From assembly GCA_052115395.1 (NCBI GenBank), contig JBFRGO010000004.1: 64,000 nt of DNA. One strand, written 5' to 3'. This stretch comes from Noviluteimonas sp052115395 (lineage in GTDB: Bacteria; Pseudomonadota; Gammaproteobacteria; Xanthomonadales; Xanthomonadaceae). Positions 26,806-34,960 of this stretch are shown here, piece by piece. Position numbers and translations under genes: made by a program. The notes under the pieces were generated by a model. That model searched no databases. It was not told the origin of the DNA and saw nothing but the letters and a program-made list of their open reading frames with translations. Numbering within the stretch: position 1 is the stretch's first letter; each line of letters opens with the position of its first letter.

Positions 26806-27414
26806 ATGCAAGATCAGAACGCCTTCAAGCCGACGCTGCCCGACGCATCGCTCGACCAGTTGTTCCGCCAGGCCCGTACCTACAACCGGTTCACTGGGCA
26901 GATCGACGATGCGACGCTGCACAGGCTCTACGACCTGCTGAAGTGGGGCCCGACCACCTCCAACAGCTGTCCGGCCCGCTACGTGTTCGTGCGTTCGCCC
27001 GAGGCGAAGGCCAAGCTCGGCCCTGCGCTCGACGAAGGCAATTACAAGAAGACGATGGCCGCCCCGTGCACGGCGATCGTCGCCTACGACATGGCGTTCT
27101 ACGAAAAGGTCCCGGTGTTGTTCCCGCATACCGATGCACGCGGCTGGTTCGACACCAAACCCGAGGCCGACCTGCGCACGATCGCCTTGCGCAACGGCAG
27201 CCTGCAGGGTGCGTATCTGTTGCTGGCCGCGCGCGCGATCGGCCTGGATTGCGGGCCGATGTCGGGCTTCGACAACGCGAAGGTCGATGCGGCGTTCTTC
27301 CCGGGCACCACGTGGCGCTCGAATTTCCTCGTCAACCTCGGCAAGGGCGACCCGGCGTCGATCTTCCCGCGCTCGCCGCGCCTGAATTTCGACGAGGCCT
27401 GCCGCATCGATTGA
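26806..27414 (+). CDS. rutE: RutE-like malonic semialdehyde reductase / nitroreductase family protein
   Basis: 202 aa FMN-dependent nitroreductase-fold protein. The match to E. coli RutE is strong along the length: LYDLLKWGPTTSNSCPARYVFV, AAPCTAIVAYDMAFYEKVPVLFPH, DARGWFDTKP and LDCGPMSGFDNAKVDAAFFPG. RutE reduces malonic semialdehyde to 3-hydroxypropionate in pyrimidine ring catabolism. No other rut gene is present here, so the physiological substrate is uncertain. The start is ATG 26806; an in-frame ATG at 26785 would add seven residues. Confidence 0.88.
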   Translation: MQDQNAFKPTLPDASLDQLFRQARTYNRFTGQIDDATLHRLYDLLKWGPTTSNSCPARYVFVRSPEAKAKLGPALDEGNYKKTMAAPCTAIVAYDMAFYEKVPVLFPHTDARGWFDTKPEADLRTIALRNGSLQGAYLLLAARAIGLDCGPMSGFDNAKVDAAFFPGTTWRSNFLVNLGKGDPASIFPRSPRLNFDEACRID

Positions 27415-27464
27415 GCCGCCCGATCCGTACCTGTCATTCCACCCCCATGCAAAGGAATCGCACG

Positions 27465-28052
27465 ATGCGCTCCAAGTTGCTTTTCGCGTCCCTGTTGTTG
27501 GCCACCGGCCTGGCGCAGGCCGCGCCGGCCACCTACAAGCTCGACCCGAACCACACGCAGGTCATCGCGAGCTGGAACCACTTCGGTTACTCCAACCCGA
27601 TCGCGAATTTCGGCAACGTCGACGGCACGCTCGTGTACGACGCGGACAAGGTGGAAGCCTCCAGCGTGAATGTCACGCTGCCGCTGTCGGGCCTGGATGC
27701 GCTGGTGCCCGACCTGACCAAGCACATCCAGAGCGCCGACTTCTTCGACGCCGCGAAGTGGCCCACCGCCACGTTCAAGAGCACGAAGGTGGAGAAGGGC
27801 GCGGGCGACAAGCTCAAGGTCACCGGCGATCTGACCATCCGCGACGTCACCAGGCCGGTCGTGCTCGACGTCACGCTCAACAAGGCCGGCCAGGGCCGCA
27901 ACGGCGAGGCGAAGGTCGGGTTCGGCGCGACCGCCACGATCAAGCGCAGCGAATTCGGCGTGGCCAAGTTCATTCCGAACGTCAGCGACGAGATCCAGTT
28001 GCGCATCACCACCGAGGCCACCGTGCCGCAGCCCGAGGACGCGAAGAAATGA
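27465..28052 (+). CDS. YceI family periplasmic protein
   Basis: 195 aa with signal peptide (KLLFASLLLATGLAQA). The lipocalin-like YceI domain starts ATYKLDPNHTQVIASWNHFGYSNPIANF and includes HIQSADFFDAAKWPTATFKST, VTGDLTIRDVTRPVVLDV and KRSEFGVAKFIPNVSDEIQL. Such proteins bind isoprenoid or quinone lipids. The ATG at 27465 follows AAAGGA by 8 bases. It overlaps pirin by 4 bp (ATGA), so the two are translated together. Confidence 0.95.
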   Translation: MRSKLLFASLLLATGLAQAAPATYKLDPNHTQVIASWNHFGYSNPIANFGNVDGTLVYDADKVEASSVNVTLPLSGLDALVPDLTKHIQSADFFDAAKWPTATFKSTKVEKGAGDKLKVTGDLTIRDVTRPVVLDVTLNKAGQGRNGEAKVGFGATATIKRSEFGVAKFIPNVSDEIQLRITTEATVPQPEDAKK

Positions 28053-28759
28053 TCATCGAGCGGCCCGCGGCGGCGCGCGGCGAAGTGTCGGCCGGTTGGT
28101 TGCACAGCCGCCATACCTTCTCCTTCGGCCACTATCACGACCCGCAGTGGATGGGGTTCGGGCCGCTGCGCGTGATCAACGAAGACATCGTGGCGCCGGG
28201 CGGCGGGTTTCCGCCGCACCGGCACGCGAACATGGAAATCCTGAGCGTCGTGTTGTCCGGTGCGCTCGCGCACAAAGACAACACCGGCGGCGAAGGCGTG
28301 CTGCGCCCCGGCGAAGTGCAATGGATGAGTGCCGGGCACGGCGTGGAGCACAGCGAGTTCAACGGCGCGAAGGATGCGCCGGTGCATTTCCTGCAGATCT
28401 GGATCCAGCCCGATCGGCTCAATGCGCAACCGGCCTACGAGCAGCGTGCATTCGATCCGGCCGCGCGCGAAGGGCGCTGGCAGACGCTCGCCGCACCCGA
28501 AGGCGCCGACGGCGGATTGCCGTTGCGCCAGCAAGCGTGGCTGCGCGCGGTGCGCCTGACGGCGGGGCAATCGGTCGAGGTCGTGCTCGATCCGGCGCGC
28601 AAATACTGGCTGCACGTCGCCACCGGCGATATCGCCTTCAACGGCCGCAACCTGACGGCCGGCGATGCGCTGGGGTTCGCGCAGGAAAGCGGCACGCATC
28701 GGCTGGAAGGCCGCGGCAGCGACCCGGCCGACGTGCTGTTCTTCGACCTGCCCGCATAA
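28049..28759 (+). CDS. pirin family protein
   Basis: 236 aa bicupin of the YhhW type. The N-terminal cupin has RHTFSFGHYHDPQWMGFGPL, PHRHANMEILSVVLSGALAHKD and SAGHGVEHSEFN, with the His/His/His/Glu metal ligands of pirins. The C-terminal cupin covers residues 145-236. Bacterial members can act as quercetin 2,3-dioxygenases or redox-sensing regulators. It is coupled to yceI through the ATGA overlap. Confidence 0.93.
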   Translation: MIIERPAAARGEVSAGWLHSRHTFSFGHYHDPQWMGFGPLRVINEDIVAPGGGFPPHRHANMEILSVVLSGALAHKDNTGGEGVLRPGEVQWMSAGHGVEHSEFNGAKDAPVHFLQIWIQPDRLNAQPAYEQRAFDPAAREGRWQTLAAPEGADGGLPLRQQAWLRAVRLTAGQSVEVVLDPARKYWLHVATGDIAFNGRNLTAGDALGFAQESGTHRLEGRGSDPADVLFFDLPA

Positions 28760-28764
28760 GCTAA

Positions 28765-28791
28765 CGGGCCGGCTGCTAGACTCCCGGCCCG
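28765..28791. repeat. GC hairpin after the pirin gene
   Basis: CGGGCCGG and CCGGCCCG are perfect 8-nt complements with an 11-nt loop, 5 bp after the stop codon. There is no T tract, so it could be a processing signal or a weak terminator. Confidence 0.5.
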
Positions 28792-28818
28792 CACCATTCC
28801 CACCGAAGTCCGCGCGCC

Positions 28819-29034
28819 ATGGCCGAACATCCGCACTCCCATCCGTCCGTCGCCGGTGCCCCGGCCAACGCGAAGATGCGCTACGACGTGCGTCGCGCCG
28901 ACCTGCCGCTGAGCTGCCCGCTGCCCGAGATGGCGCTGTGGAATTCGCACCCGCGCGTCTACCTGCCGATCGAGGCAGACGGCGGGGAAAGCCAGTGCCC
29001 GTATTGCGGCGCGCATTTCGTGCTGGTCGACTGA
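28819..29034 (+). CDS. small zinc-finger domain protein (zf-CHCC type)
   Basis: 71 aa. The C-terminal half shows the Cys...His...Cys-x2-Cys pattern of the NDUFS6-like zinc finger: LSCPLPEMALWNSHPRVYLPI, then SQCPYCGAHFVL. The N-terminus is His-rich. Proteins of this type occur next to LPS core genes in many proteobacteria; their role is unknown. The gene starts a plus-strand run into the LPS genes, 13 bp before the glycosyltransferase. Confidence 0.85.
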   Translation: MAEHPHSHPSVAGAPANAKMRYDVRRADLPLSCPLPEMALWNSHPRVYLPIEADGGESQCPYCGAHFVLVD

Positions 29035-29047
29035 AGATCGCTGGGCG

Positions 29048-30166
29048 ATGCCTGGCACACGCCGGACGATCGTCCAATTGCTTCCTGCACTGGATGCGGG
29101 CGGCGTCGAACGTTCCACCCTGGAAATCGCCGACGCGCTCGTGCGCGCAGGCCATCGCGCGATCGTCGTTTCCGCCGGCGGACGCCTGGTGCCGCGGCTG
29201 ACCGCGATCGGCGCCGAACACGTCACCCTCGACATCGGGCGCAAGTCGCCGCTCACCTTGCGCCACGTGCCGACCTTGCGGCGCTTGTTCGAACGCGAAC
29301 GCGTCGATCTGGTGCATGCACGCTCGCGTTTGCCGGCGTGGATCGGCTGGCGCGCGATCCGCGGCATGGGCGCCGACGCACCGCGTTGGGTGACCAGCGT
29401 GCACGGATTGAATTCGCCCTCGCGTTACAGCGCGATCATGACCAGCGGCGAACGCGTGATCTGCGTGTCGCAGACGGTGCGCGATTTCGTGATGCTGCAT
29501 TACCCGCGCACCAATCCGGACAAGTTGCGCGTGATCCTGCGCGGCGTCGACGTCGCCGCTTTCCCGCATCGTCCCTGGCCCGATCGCGATGCGCGCCGTC
29601 GCGCGGCCACCTTGCATCCCGCCCTCGGTGGCGACGGTCCGTTGCTGTTGTTGCCTGGCCGCGGCACGCGCCTGAAGGGCCATTCGGATGCGTTGACCTT
29701 GCTGGCGGCGCTGCGTGCGGGCGGGCGCGACGCACGCCTGTGGTCGCCCGGCAGCCGCGAGGACGACCGCGCCCGTTATCTCGGCGAATTGCACGCGCTG
29801 GCCGCGCAACTGGGCATCACCGACTTCGTCGCCTTCACCCCGCCGACCAACGCCATCGCCGATGCCTACGCGGCGAGCGACCTGGTCCTGCAACTCTCGC
29901 GCAGGCCCGAGGCCTTCGGCCGCACCGTGCTGGAAGCCATCGTGACCGGGCGCAGCGTGGTCGGCTGGGACCACGGCGGCGTCGGCGAGTTGCTGCATCG
30001 CTTCGATCCCCGCGGGGCCGTGCCGCCCTTCGACGGGACCCTGCTCGAGCGCACGGCGAACGCGCTGCTCGACGCATCGCCGCCGCGTCCGGTTACGATG
30101 CCCCATACCTTGCGTGCGATGCAGGAGGCGACGCTCGCGGTCTATGCGGAACTCGAACGGCACTGA
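29048..30166 (+). CDS. family 4 glycosyltransferase, probable LPS core
   Basis: 372 aa GT-B fold enzyme. The N-terminal domain begins IVQLLPALDAGGVERSTLEIADAL, as in nucleotide-sugar glycosyltransferases. VTSVHGLNSPSRYSAIM, RVICVSQTVRDFV and LLLLPGRGTRLKGHSDAL follow. The donor-binding E-x7-E motif is in RPEAFGRTVLEAIVTGRSVVGWDHGG. It probably adds a sugar to the lipid A core on the cytoplasmic side, judged from its neighbours (O-antigen ligase, GT2, LpxL, WaaA). The exact sugar cannot be read. Confidence 0.88.
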   Translation: MPGTRRTIVQLLPALDAGGVERSTLEIADALVRAGHRAIVVSAGGRLVPRLTAIGAEHVTLDIGRKSPLTLRHVPTLRRLFERERVDLVHARSRLPAWIGWRAIRGMGADAPRWVTSVHGLNSPSRYSAIMTSGERVICVSQTVRDFVMLHYPRTNPDKLRVILRGVDVAAFPHRPWPDRDARRRAATLHPALGGDGPLLLLPGRGTRLKGHSDALTLLAALRAGGRDARLWSPGSREDDRARYLGELHALAAQLGITDFVAFTPPTNAIADAYAASDLVLQLSRRPEAFGRTVLEAIVTGRSVVGWDHGGVGELLHRFDPRGAVPPFDGTLLERTANALLDASPPRPVTMPHTLRAMQEATLAVYAELERH

Positions 30167-31484
30167 CATTGCGCAAACGCCCGTGGGCTGGCGCTGGGCT
30201 CCGGCCTGGGTGCTGGCCTTCGTCGCGTTGTGGCCCGCGCCCGGCTATGCCGAAGGCGTGCTCGTCCTCGGCGCGCTCGCGGCGATCTTCAAGCTGCTCC
30301 TCGTCCGTTTCCGTGGCGGCGCGCAGCTGCTGAGCGCGCCCGCGTGGGCGCTCACCAGCGTGTTGTTCTTCGCCTACTGGCTGCCCGAAGCGGTGTCGGC
30401 CATCGATGCGGTGGATCCGGCGCGCGCGTTCCGCGAGGCGGCCGTCGACCTGCGGTACCTGCCGTTCCTGTGGCTCGTCGCGGCCGCGGTGGCCGACGCG
30501 CGCGGCCGGCGCATCACCTTCGGCGGGCTGGCGATCATCGTCGGCATCTGGACGCTGGATGCACTGCTGCAGGCCGTCTTCGGCACCAGCCCCTTGTTCT
30601 TCGCGATCGATTCGATCAAGCACGCGATCAGCGGACATGGCATGTGCAGCAGCGAGGCCGAGCAGACGCTCGACCGCCTCAGCGGCATCCTCGGGCCTTG
30701 CAACCTGAAGTTCGGGCCGATGCTCGCGAGCCTTTCGCCGTTCGGCCTGTATTACGCGGCCAAGCGTTTCGGCGTCGTCGGCTGGTGCGTGGCGGCGCTC
30801 GCGATCGGCACGGTGGTGCTGCTCGCCGGCGCGCGCGCGGCGTGGATCGTCTACGCGCTGGTGCTGCTGTGGTCGGGCTGGCGCGTGCTGGGGTTCAAGC
30901 GCCTGCTGGTCGTGTTCGCCGTCGGTGCGATCACGCTCGTCGTGCTCGGCACGTTCGTGCCGCAGGTCGCGCAACGCATCGAACGCACCACGCAACTGGC
31001 CTCGACGAACGAAGCCAACGTCGACACCGCGCTGTCCGGCCGCACGCGCATCTGGTCGGCGGCCACGTGCATGTATCGCGCGCATTGGTTCAACGGCGTG
31101 GGTGCGCGCGGGTTCCGCGATGCGTTCGCCGAATGCGATCCGGGCAAGGGCAGCCTCGCGGCCTGGGGCGAAGGCCCGGCCTTGCACGCGCACCAATGGA
31201 TCCTCGAAGTGGCGAGCGAAACCGGCACCTTCGGCTTGGTGATGTGGCTTGCGGGCCTCGCGCTGGGTTGGCGTGCGTGGCGTTACGCCGATCCGATCGC
31301 GCGGGAACACGCGCGGCCGGCGATGCTCGCGCTGGTGGTCACGCTGTTCCCGTTCAACACGCACCTGGCCTCGTATTCGACCTTCTGGGGCGGGCTGGTG
31401 CTGATGCTCGCCGCGCTCTACGCAGGCAGCCTGCTGGCGCGCGACGCGGAAGCGGTCGAGAGCAGCGTGGAAGACCGCGCGTGA
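30144..31484 (+). CDS. O-antigen ligase family membrane protein (WaaL-like)
   Basis: 446 aa polytopic protein with about ten membrane segments and a Wzy_C-type signature (VVLLAGARAAWIVYALVLLW), plus a large periplasmic loop after it (SGRTRIWSAATCMYRAHWFNGVGARGFRDAF). It would join O-antigen or polysaccharide to the core, or polymerise it. The ATG at 30144 overlaps the preceding gene by 23 bp; an in-frame GTG at 30183 (VGWRWAP) would avoid overlap and is also possible. It is followed directly by a GT2 gene. Confidence 0.85.
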   Translation: MRNSNGTDIAQTPVGWRWAPAWVLAFVALWPAPGYAEGVLVLGALAAIFKLLLVRFRGGAQLLSAPAWALTSVLFFAYWLPEAVSAIDAVDPARAFREAAVDLRYLPFLWLVAAAVADARGRRITFGGLAIIVGIWTLDALLQAVFGTSPLFFAIDSIKHAISGHGMCSSEAEQTLDRLSGILGPCNLKFGPMLASLSPFGLYYAAKRFGVVGWCVAALAIGTVVLLAGARAAWIVYALVLLWSGWRVLGFKRLLVVFAVGAITLVVLGTFVPQVAQRIERTTQLASTNEANVDTALSGRTRIWSAATCMYRAHWFNGVGARGFRDAFAECDPGKGSLAAWGEGPALHAHQWILEVASETGTFGLVMWLAGLALGWRAWRYADPIAREHARPAMLALVVTLFPFNTHLASYSTFWGGLVLMLAALYAGSLLARDAEAVESSVEDRA

Positions 31485-31486
31485 GC

Positions 31487-32242
31487 ATGCGCGCGCCGAT
31501 CTCCGGCGTGGTCACCACGTTCAACAACGCCGCCACGCTCGATGCGTGCCTGGACAGCCTCGCCTTCTGCGACGAGCGCATCGTGCTGGATTCGGGTTCG
31601 ACGGATGCGACGATCGAAATCGCGAAGCGCCACGGCGCGCGCATCGCCGAACATCCCTTCGCAGGCTACGGCCCGCAGAAGCAGCGCGCGATCGACATGG
31701 CGCGGCACGACTGGATCCTGCTGCTCGACGCCGACGAACACCTCACGCAGGCCGGGCAGGATCAGATCGAACGCGAATTGCATGCGCCGCGCGCCGACGG
31801 TTACCGCCTGCCGCGGCAGGAGTGGTTGTTCTGGAAGTGGGCGCATCTGGGGACGCGCGCGAACTGGCAGCTGCGCCTGTTCCGCAAATCGCGCGGGCGC
31901 ATGAACGACGTGCCCGTGCATGCCGCGCCCGTCGTCGACGGCGTGCGACGCGACCTGCGCGCACCGTTCCGGCATTACGGCGAACCGCGCCTGGCCGATC
32001 GCGTCGACAAGGTAAACCGTTATTCCAGCGGCATGGTCGTGCACAAACATCGCCGCGGGATCCGCGGGCTCGGCGCGCGGATCCTGTTCCAGCCCACGCT
32101 CGCTTTCCTCAAGCTCTACATCGGCAAGCGCTATTTCCTCGATGGCTGGGCCGGTTATTTCGCCGCGCGTACGCAGGGGTTCTACACCTTCCTGAAATAC
32201 GCCAAGGTGCTGGAAACGCAGCGCCGCAAGGATCACGCGTAG
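31487..32242 (+). CDS. family 2 glycosyltransferase (WaaE/KdtX-like)
   Basis: 251 aa GT-A fold. It begins ISGVVTTFNNAATLDACLDSLAFCDERIVLDSGSTDAT and has the metal-binding DAD in WILLLDADEHLT. RTRANWQLRLFRKS-like segments, PVHAAPVVDG and a C-terminal amphipathic region (LKLYIGKRYFLDGWAGYF) match WaaE-type enzymes that add heptose or glucose to the inner core. The start is ATG 31487; a GTG at 31481 overlaps the previous stop (GTGA) and is equally plausible. Convergent 10-bp overlap with the acyltransferase gene. Confidence 0.9.
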   Translation: MRAPISGVVTTFNNAATLDACLDSLAFCDERIVLDSGSTDATIEIAKRHGARIAEHPFAGYGPQKQRAIDMARHDWILLLDADEHLTQAGQDQIERELHAPRADGYRLPRQEWLFWKWAHLGTRANWQLRLFRKSRGRMNDVPVHAAPVVDGVRRDLRAPFRHYGEPRLADRVDKVNRYSSGMVVHKHRRGIRGLGARILFQPTLAFLKLYIGKRYFLDGWAGYFAARTQGFYTFLKYAKVLETQRRKDHA

Positions 32243-33141
32243 GGCGAAGTGCCGTCGGGTTGCCGCTTGAAGCGGCGATGGATCCACAGATACTGGTCGG
32301 GCGCTGCGCGCGCCATCGCTTCGATCGCGGCCATGACTTGCGCGGTATCGGCAGTCGCGTCTTTCGACGGAATGCCCTCCAGCCCCGGCACGATGCGCAG
32401 TGTGTAGCCACCATCGGCGCGGCGCATGTGCTGGAACGCGACGACGGCCGCGCCGGACAGGCGCGCGAGTTGGTGCGTCGACGACAGGCTGTTCGCAGGC
32501 TGGTCGAAGAACGGGACGAAGACGGTGTCGCCGCGGCTCGGGTCCTGGTCGGGTGCGTACCAGAGGAAGCCGCCCTGCTTGAGGTGTTTCACCGCGGGCC
32601 GCAGTTCGAGTTTGGTGAACATCGCGGCCGCGTAGCGCAGGCGGCCGTGCTTGACCGCCCATTCCATCGCCGGCTCGGCGTGCGGGCGATACATGCCCGC
32701 GAGTGGAACGTGGTCGCACATCAGGCGTCCGCAGATTTCCAGCGTGGTGAAGTGGCCGGAGACGACGATGACGCCGCGTCCGCCGGCGCGCGCGGCCTGC
32801 ACGTGTTCGAGGCCTTCGACGACCAGGCCCTTGCGCATCGGGTCGACCGATCCCCACCAGGCGCGCGCGAATTCGAACAGGCCGATGCCGAGGGAGGTGA
32901 AGTGTTCGCGCAGGAGTGCTTCGCGTGCTTCGGCGCTGTGTTCGGGGAAACACAGTTCGAGGTTGCGTTCGGCGATGCGGCGTCGCGCGGGCATCGCCAT
33001 GCGCAACAAGGCGCCGATTGCGCGTCCGAGGGCGCGTTGCAGCGGCCATGGCAGGCGTGCGAATGCGGCCATTGCGCCAATGCCGATCCAGGTTGGCCAG
33101 TGTCTGGGGCCGAGGGGGGGGCGGTCGGTGGCTTGCGTCAT
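32233..33141 (-). CDS. lipid A biosynthesis acyltransferase (LpxL/HtrB family)
   Basis: 302 aa membrane-associated late acyltransferase. The catalytic HX4E motif is in VVSGHFTTLEICGRLM. Other family stretches are RRRIAERNLELCFPE, GMYRPH, KQGGFLWYAPDQDPSRGDTVFVPFF and PDQYLWIHRRFKRQPDG. It transfers a secondary acyl chain from acyl-ACP to Kdo2-lipid IVA. LpxL and its paralogues cannot be told apart from sequence alone. waaA, which makes the substrate, is divergent upstream. Confidence 0.94.
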   Translation of the reverse strand: MTQATDRPPLGPRHWPTWIGIGAMAAFARLPWPLQRALGRAIGALLRMAMPARRRIAERNLELCFPEHSAEAREALLREHFTSLGIGLFEFARAWWGSVDPMRKGLVVEGLEHVQAARAGGRGVIVVSGHFTTLEICGRLMCDHVPLAGMYRPHAEPAMEWAVKHGRLRYAAAMFTKLELRPAVKHLKQGGFLWYAPDQDPSRGDTVFVPFFDQPANSLSSTHQLARLSGAAVVAFQHMRRADGGYTLRIVPGLEGIPSKDATADTAQVMAAIEAMARAAPDQYLWIHRRFKRQPDGTSPYA

Positions 33142-33225
33142 TCGGGGATTCTAAGGGTGGGTGCGCGGGAACAGTGTCGTGGTGGTTGGGGGCGGGGCCA
33201 CCAGAGGGGCGCCGCGGCGCGCCGC

Positions 33226-33277
33226 ATTGAAGGCCACATTGCTCCGCAAGAGCGCACGCTCCGCAATGTGGCCTTCA
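33226..33277. repeat. large hairpin A in the lpxL-waaA intergenic region
   Basis: Perfect 16-nt arms TTGAAGGCCACATTGC and GCAATGTGGCCTTCAA enclose a 20-nt loop with its own GAGCG/CGCTC stem. Imperfect pairing extends roughly ten bases outward on both sides. The 454-bp stretch 33142-33595 has no gene I can support; small ORFs in it are not family-like. Confidence 0.8.
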
Positions 33278-33385
33278 ACGCGACGTGCCACTGCGCACCA
33301 TGCTTCGGGTGGCGCGACACCTTTGTTTGAGTGGGCCCGTTGCTGGTTGGTTGGCGCGCGCCTACAGCCAGCACACCCGACGGGC

Positions 33386-33467
33386 GGCGCCTTGCCCGTC
33401 GAGGACATCGCGGCATACGTGGGTGCATGTCCTCGCCAGCGCGATGTCCTCTCTCGGGCAAGGCGCC
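33386..33467. repeat. large nested hairpin B upstream of waaA
   Basis: Outer arms GGCGCCTTGCCCG / CGGGCAAGGCGCC (13 bp) and inner arms GAGGACATCGCG / CGCGATGTCCTC (12 bp) are both perfect, separated by a 2/3-nt internal loop, with a 27-nt terminal loop. The loop carries a second ATGTCCTC (33427-33434) that can compete for GAGGACAT, giving two mutually exclusive folds. It ends about 130 bp before the waaA start. Confidence 0.8.
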
Positions 33468-33595
33468 TTCGCGGCGACCTGAAAGTAAAGCCTTTGCACT
33501 TTCGCACCGAAGGAGCAGCCACCTCAGTCGAGGCGTCAGCCCGAAGTCGCGCGCCGCACCTTCCGCCGACACGACCTCCCCCGTATGCTGCAACG

Positions 33596-34906
33596 ATGCG
33601 GAAGGACCCCATCGAGCGCGTGCTGCGCGGCCTGTATTCGGTCGCGCTGTACGTGCTGTTGCCGGTCACCGCCTACCACCTGATCTGGCGCGGCTTCCGC
33701 CAACGCGCCTATTTCCGTCGCTGGAACGAACGCTACGCCGCCTACCGCGGGCTGCAGGACGACGACGCGCCGCGCGATACGCTCTGGGTCCACGCCGTTT
33801 CCGTTGGCGAAGTGAACGCCGCCGCGCCGGTCGTCAACGCCCTGCGCAAACTGCATCCGCACCTGCCGCTGCTGGTCACGACGATCACCCCGACCGGATC
33901 TGCGCGCGTGCGCGCGCTGTGGGGGGAATCGGTGCAGCACGTCTATCTGCCTTACGACATCCCGGGCGCGGTGCGGCGATTCTTCGAACACTTCCGGCCG
34001 CGCGCCGGCCTGATCCTCGAAACCGAACTGTGGCCGAACCTGTTGTTCGGTGCACGCGACCATGGCGTGCCGACTTACATCCTCAACGCGCGGCTGTCGG
34101 CGCGTTCGCTGAAGGGCTATCGGGTGCTTGCGCCGATCGTCGGCCGCGCGCTGCGCACGGTGCGTCGCGTCGGTGCGCAATCGGCGGACGATGCGCGGCG
34201 CTTCGTCGAGTTGGGTGCGAAGCCCGAGCAGGTCGTCGATCTGGGCAATCTGAAATTCGATACGCAGGCGCCCGAAGGGCTCGACGAATTCCTCGCGCAA
34301 TTCCACGCGCATGCGGGCCATCGCCTGGCGTGGATCGCCGCCAGCACGCATGAGGGTGAGGAAGACGATGTCATCGCCCTGCACGGTCGCCTGCGCGAAA
34401 AGCACCCGGGCCTGTTGCTGCTGTGGGCGCCACGGCATCCCGAACGGTTCCGCGCCGCGGTCGACCACGCGCACGCGGCCGGATGGAACGTGGCCACGCG
34501 CCGCCTCACGCGGTGGCCGGGGGCCGGGGACGATGTCTTCGTCGTCGATACACTCGGCGAATTGATGGCGTTCTATGCGTGCGCGCAGGTCGCGTTCGTG
34601 GGCGGCAGCCTGCAACCGATCGGCGGACACAACCTGCTGGAGCCGGCGGCGGTCGGCACGGCGATCGTGACCGGGCCGCACCTGCACAACTTCGCCGACA
34701 TCGCGCGGCGCCTGGCGCAAGCGCACGCGGTGCGCATCGCGCAGGACGTCGACGGCGTGTTCGCCGATCTGGATGCGCTGCTTTCCGACGACGCGGCGCG
34801 CAAACAGATGATCGACGCCGGCCTGCAGCTGGTGCACGAAGGGCGCGGCGCGCTCGCGCGCAGCCTTGCGATGATCGCGCCGGTGTTGCCGGGCGGCGCG
34901 CGCTGA
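33596..34906 (+). CDS. waaA: 3-deoxy-D-manno-octulosonic acid (Kdo) transferase
   Basis: 436 aa inner-membrane GT-B enzyme that adds Kdo to lipid IVA. An N-terminal anchor (LYSVALYVLLPVTAYHLIWRG) precedes WVHAVSVGEVNAAAPVV and LLVTTITPTGSARV. LETELWPNLLFGARDHGVPTYILNARLSARS and FVGGSLQPIGGHNLLEPAAVGTAIVTGPH are strongly diagnostic. The ATG at 33596 is the first in-frame start matching the family. The long structured leader (33142-33595) may influence its expression. Confidence 0.97.
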   Translation: MRKDPIERVLRGLYSVALYVLLPVTAYHLIWRGFRQRAYFRRWNERYAAYRGLQDDDAPRDTLWVHAVSVGEVNAAAPVVNALRKLHPHLPLLVTTITPTGSARVRALWGESVQHVYLPYDIPGAVRRFFEHFRPRAGLILETELWPNLLFGARDHGVPTYILNARLSARSLKGYRVLAPIVGRALRTVRRVGAQSADDARRFVELGAKPEQVVDLGNLKFDTQAPEGLDEFLAQFHAHAGHRLAWIAASTHEGEEDDVIALHGRLREKHPGLLLLWAPRHPERFRAAVDHAHAAGWNVATRRLTRWPGAGDDVFVVDTLGELMAFYACAQVAFVGGSLQPIGGHNLLEPAAVGTAIVTGPHLHNFADIARRLAQAHAVRIAQDVDGVFADLDALLSDDAARKQMIDAGLQLVHEGRGALARSLAMIAPVLPGGAR

Positions 34907-34910
34907 AACG

Positions 34911-34938
34911 ACGAAGCCCGCCTTGCGGCGGGCTTCGT
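34911..34938. terminator. bidirectional hairpin between waaA and tolC
   Basis: A 12-bp perfect stem ACGAAGCCCGCC / GGCGGGCTTCGT with a 4-nt loop lies between two convergent genes. T tracts are short in both directions, so termination efficiency is uncertain. Confidence 0.7.
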
Positions 34939-34960
34939 TGGATCGCAACGCGCGAATCGC

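Noticed and set aside
33161..33595. Short open frames in the lpxL-waaA gap, including one running into waaA
   Set aside because: They cross the large hairpins, have no start-site support and no family-like sequence; the waaA start at 33596 fits homology.
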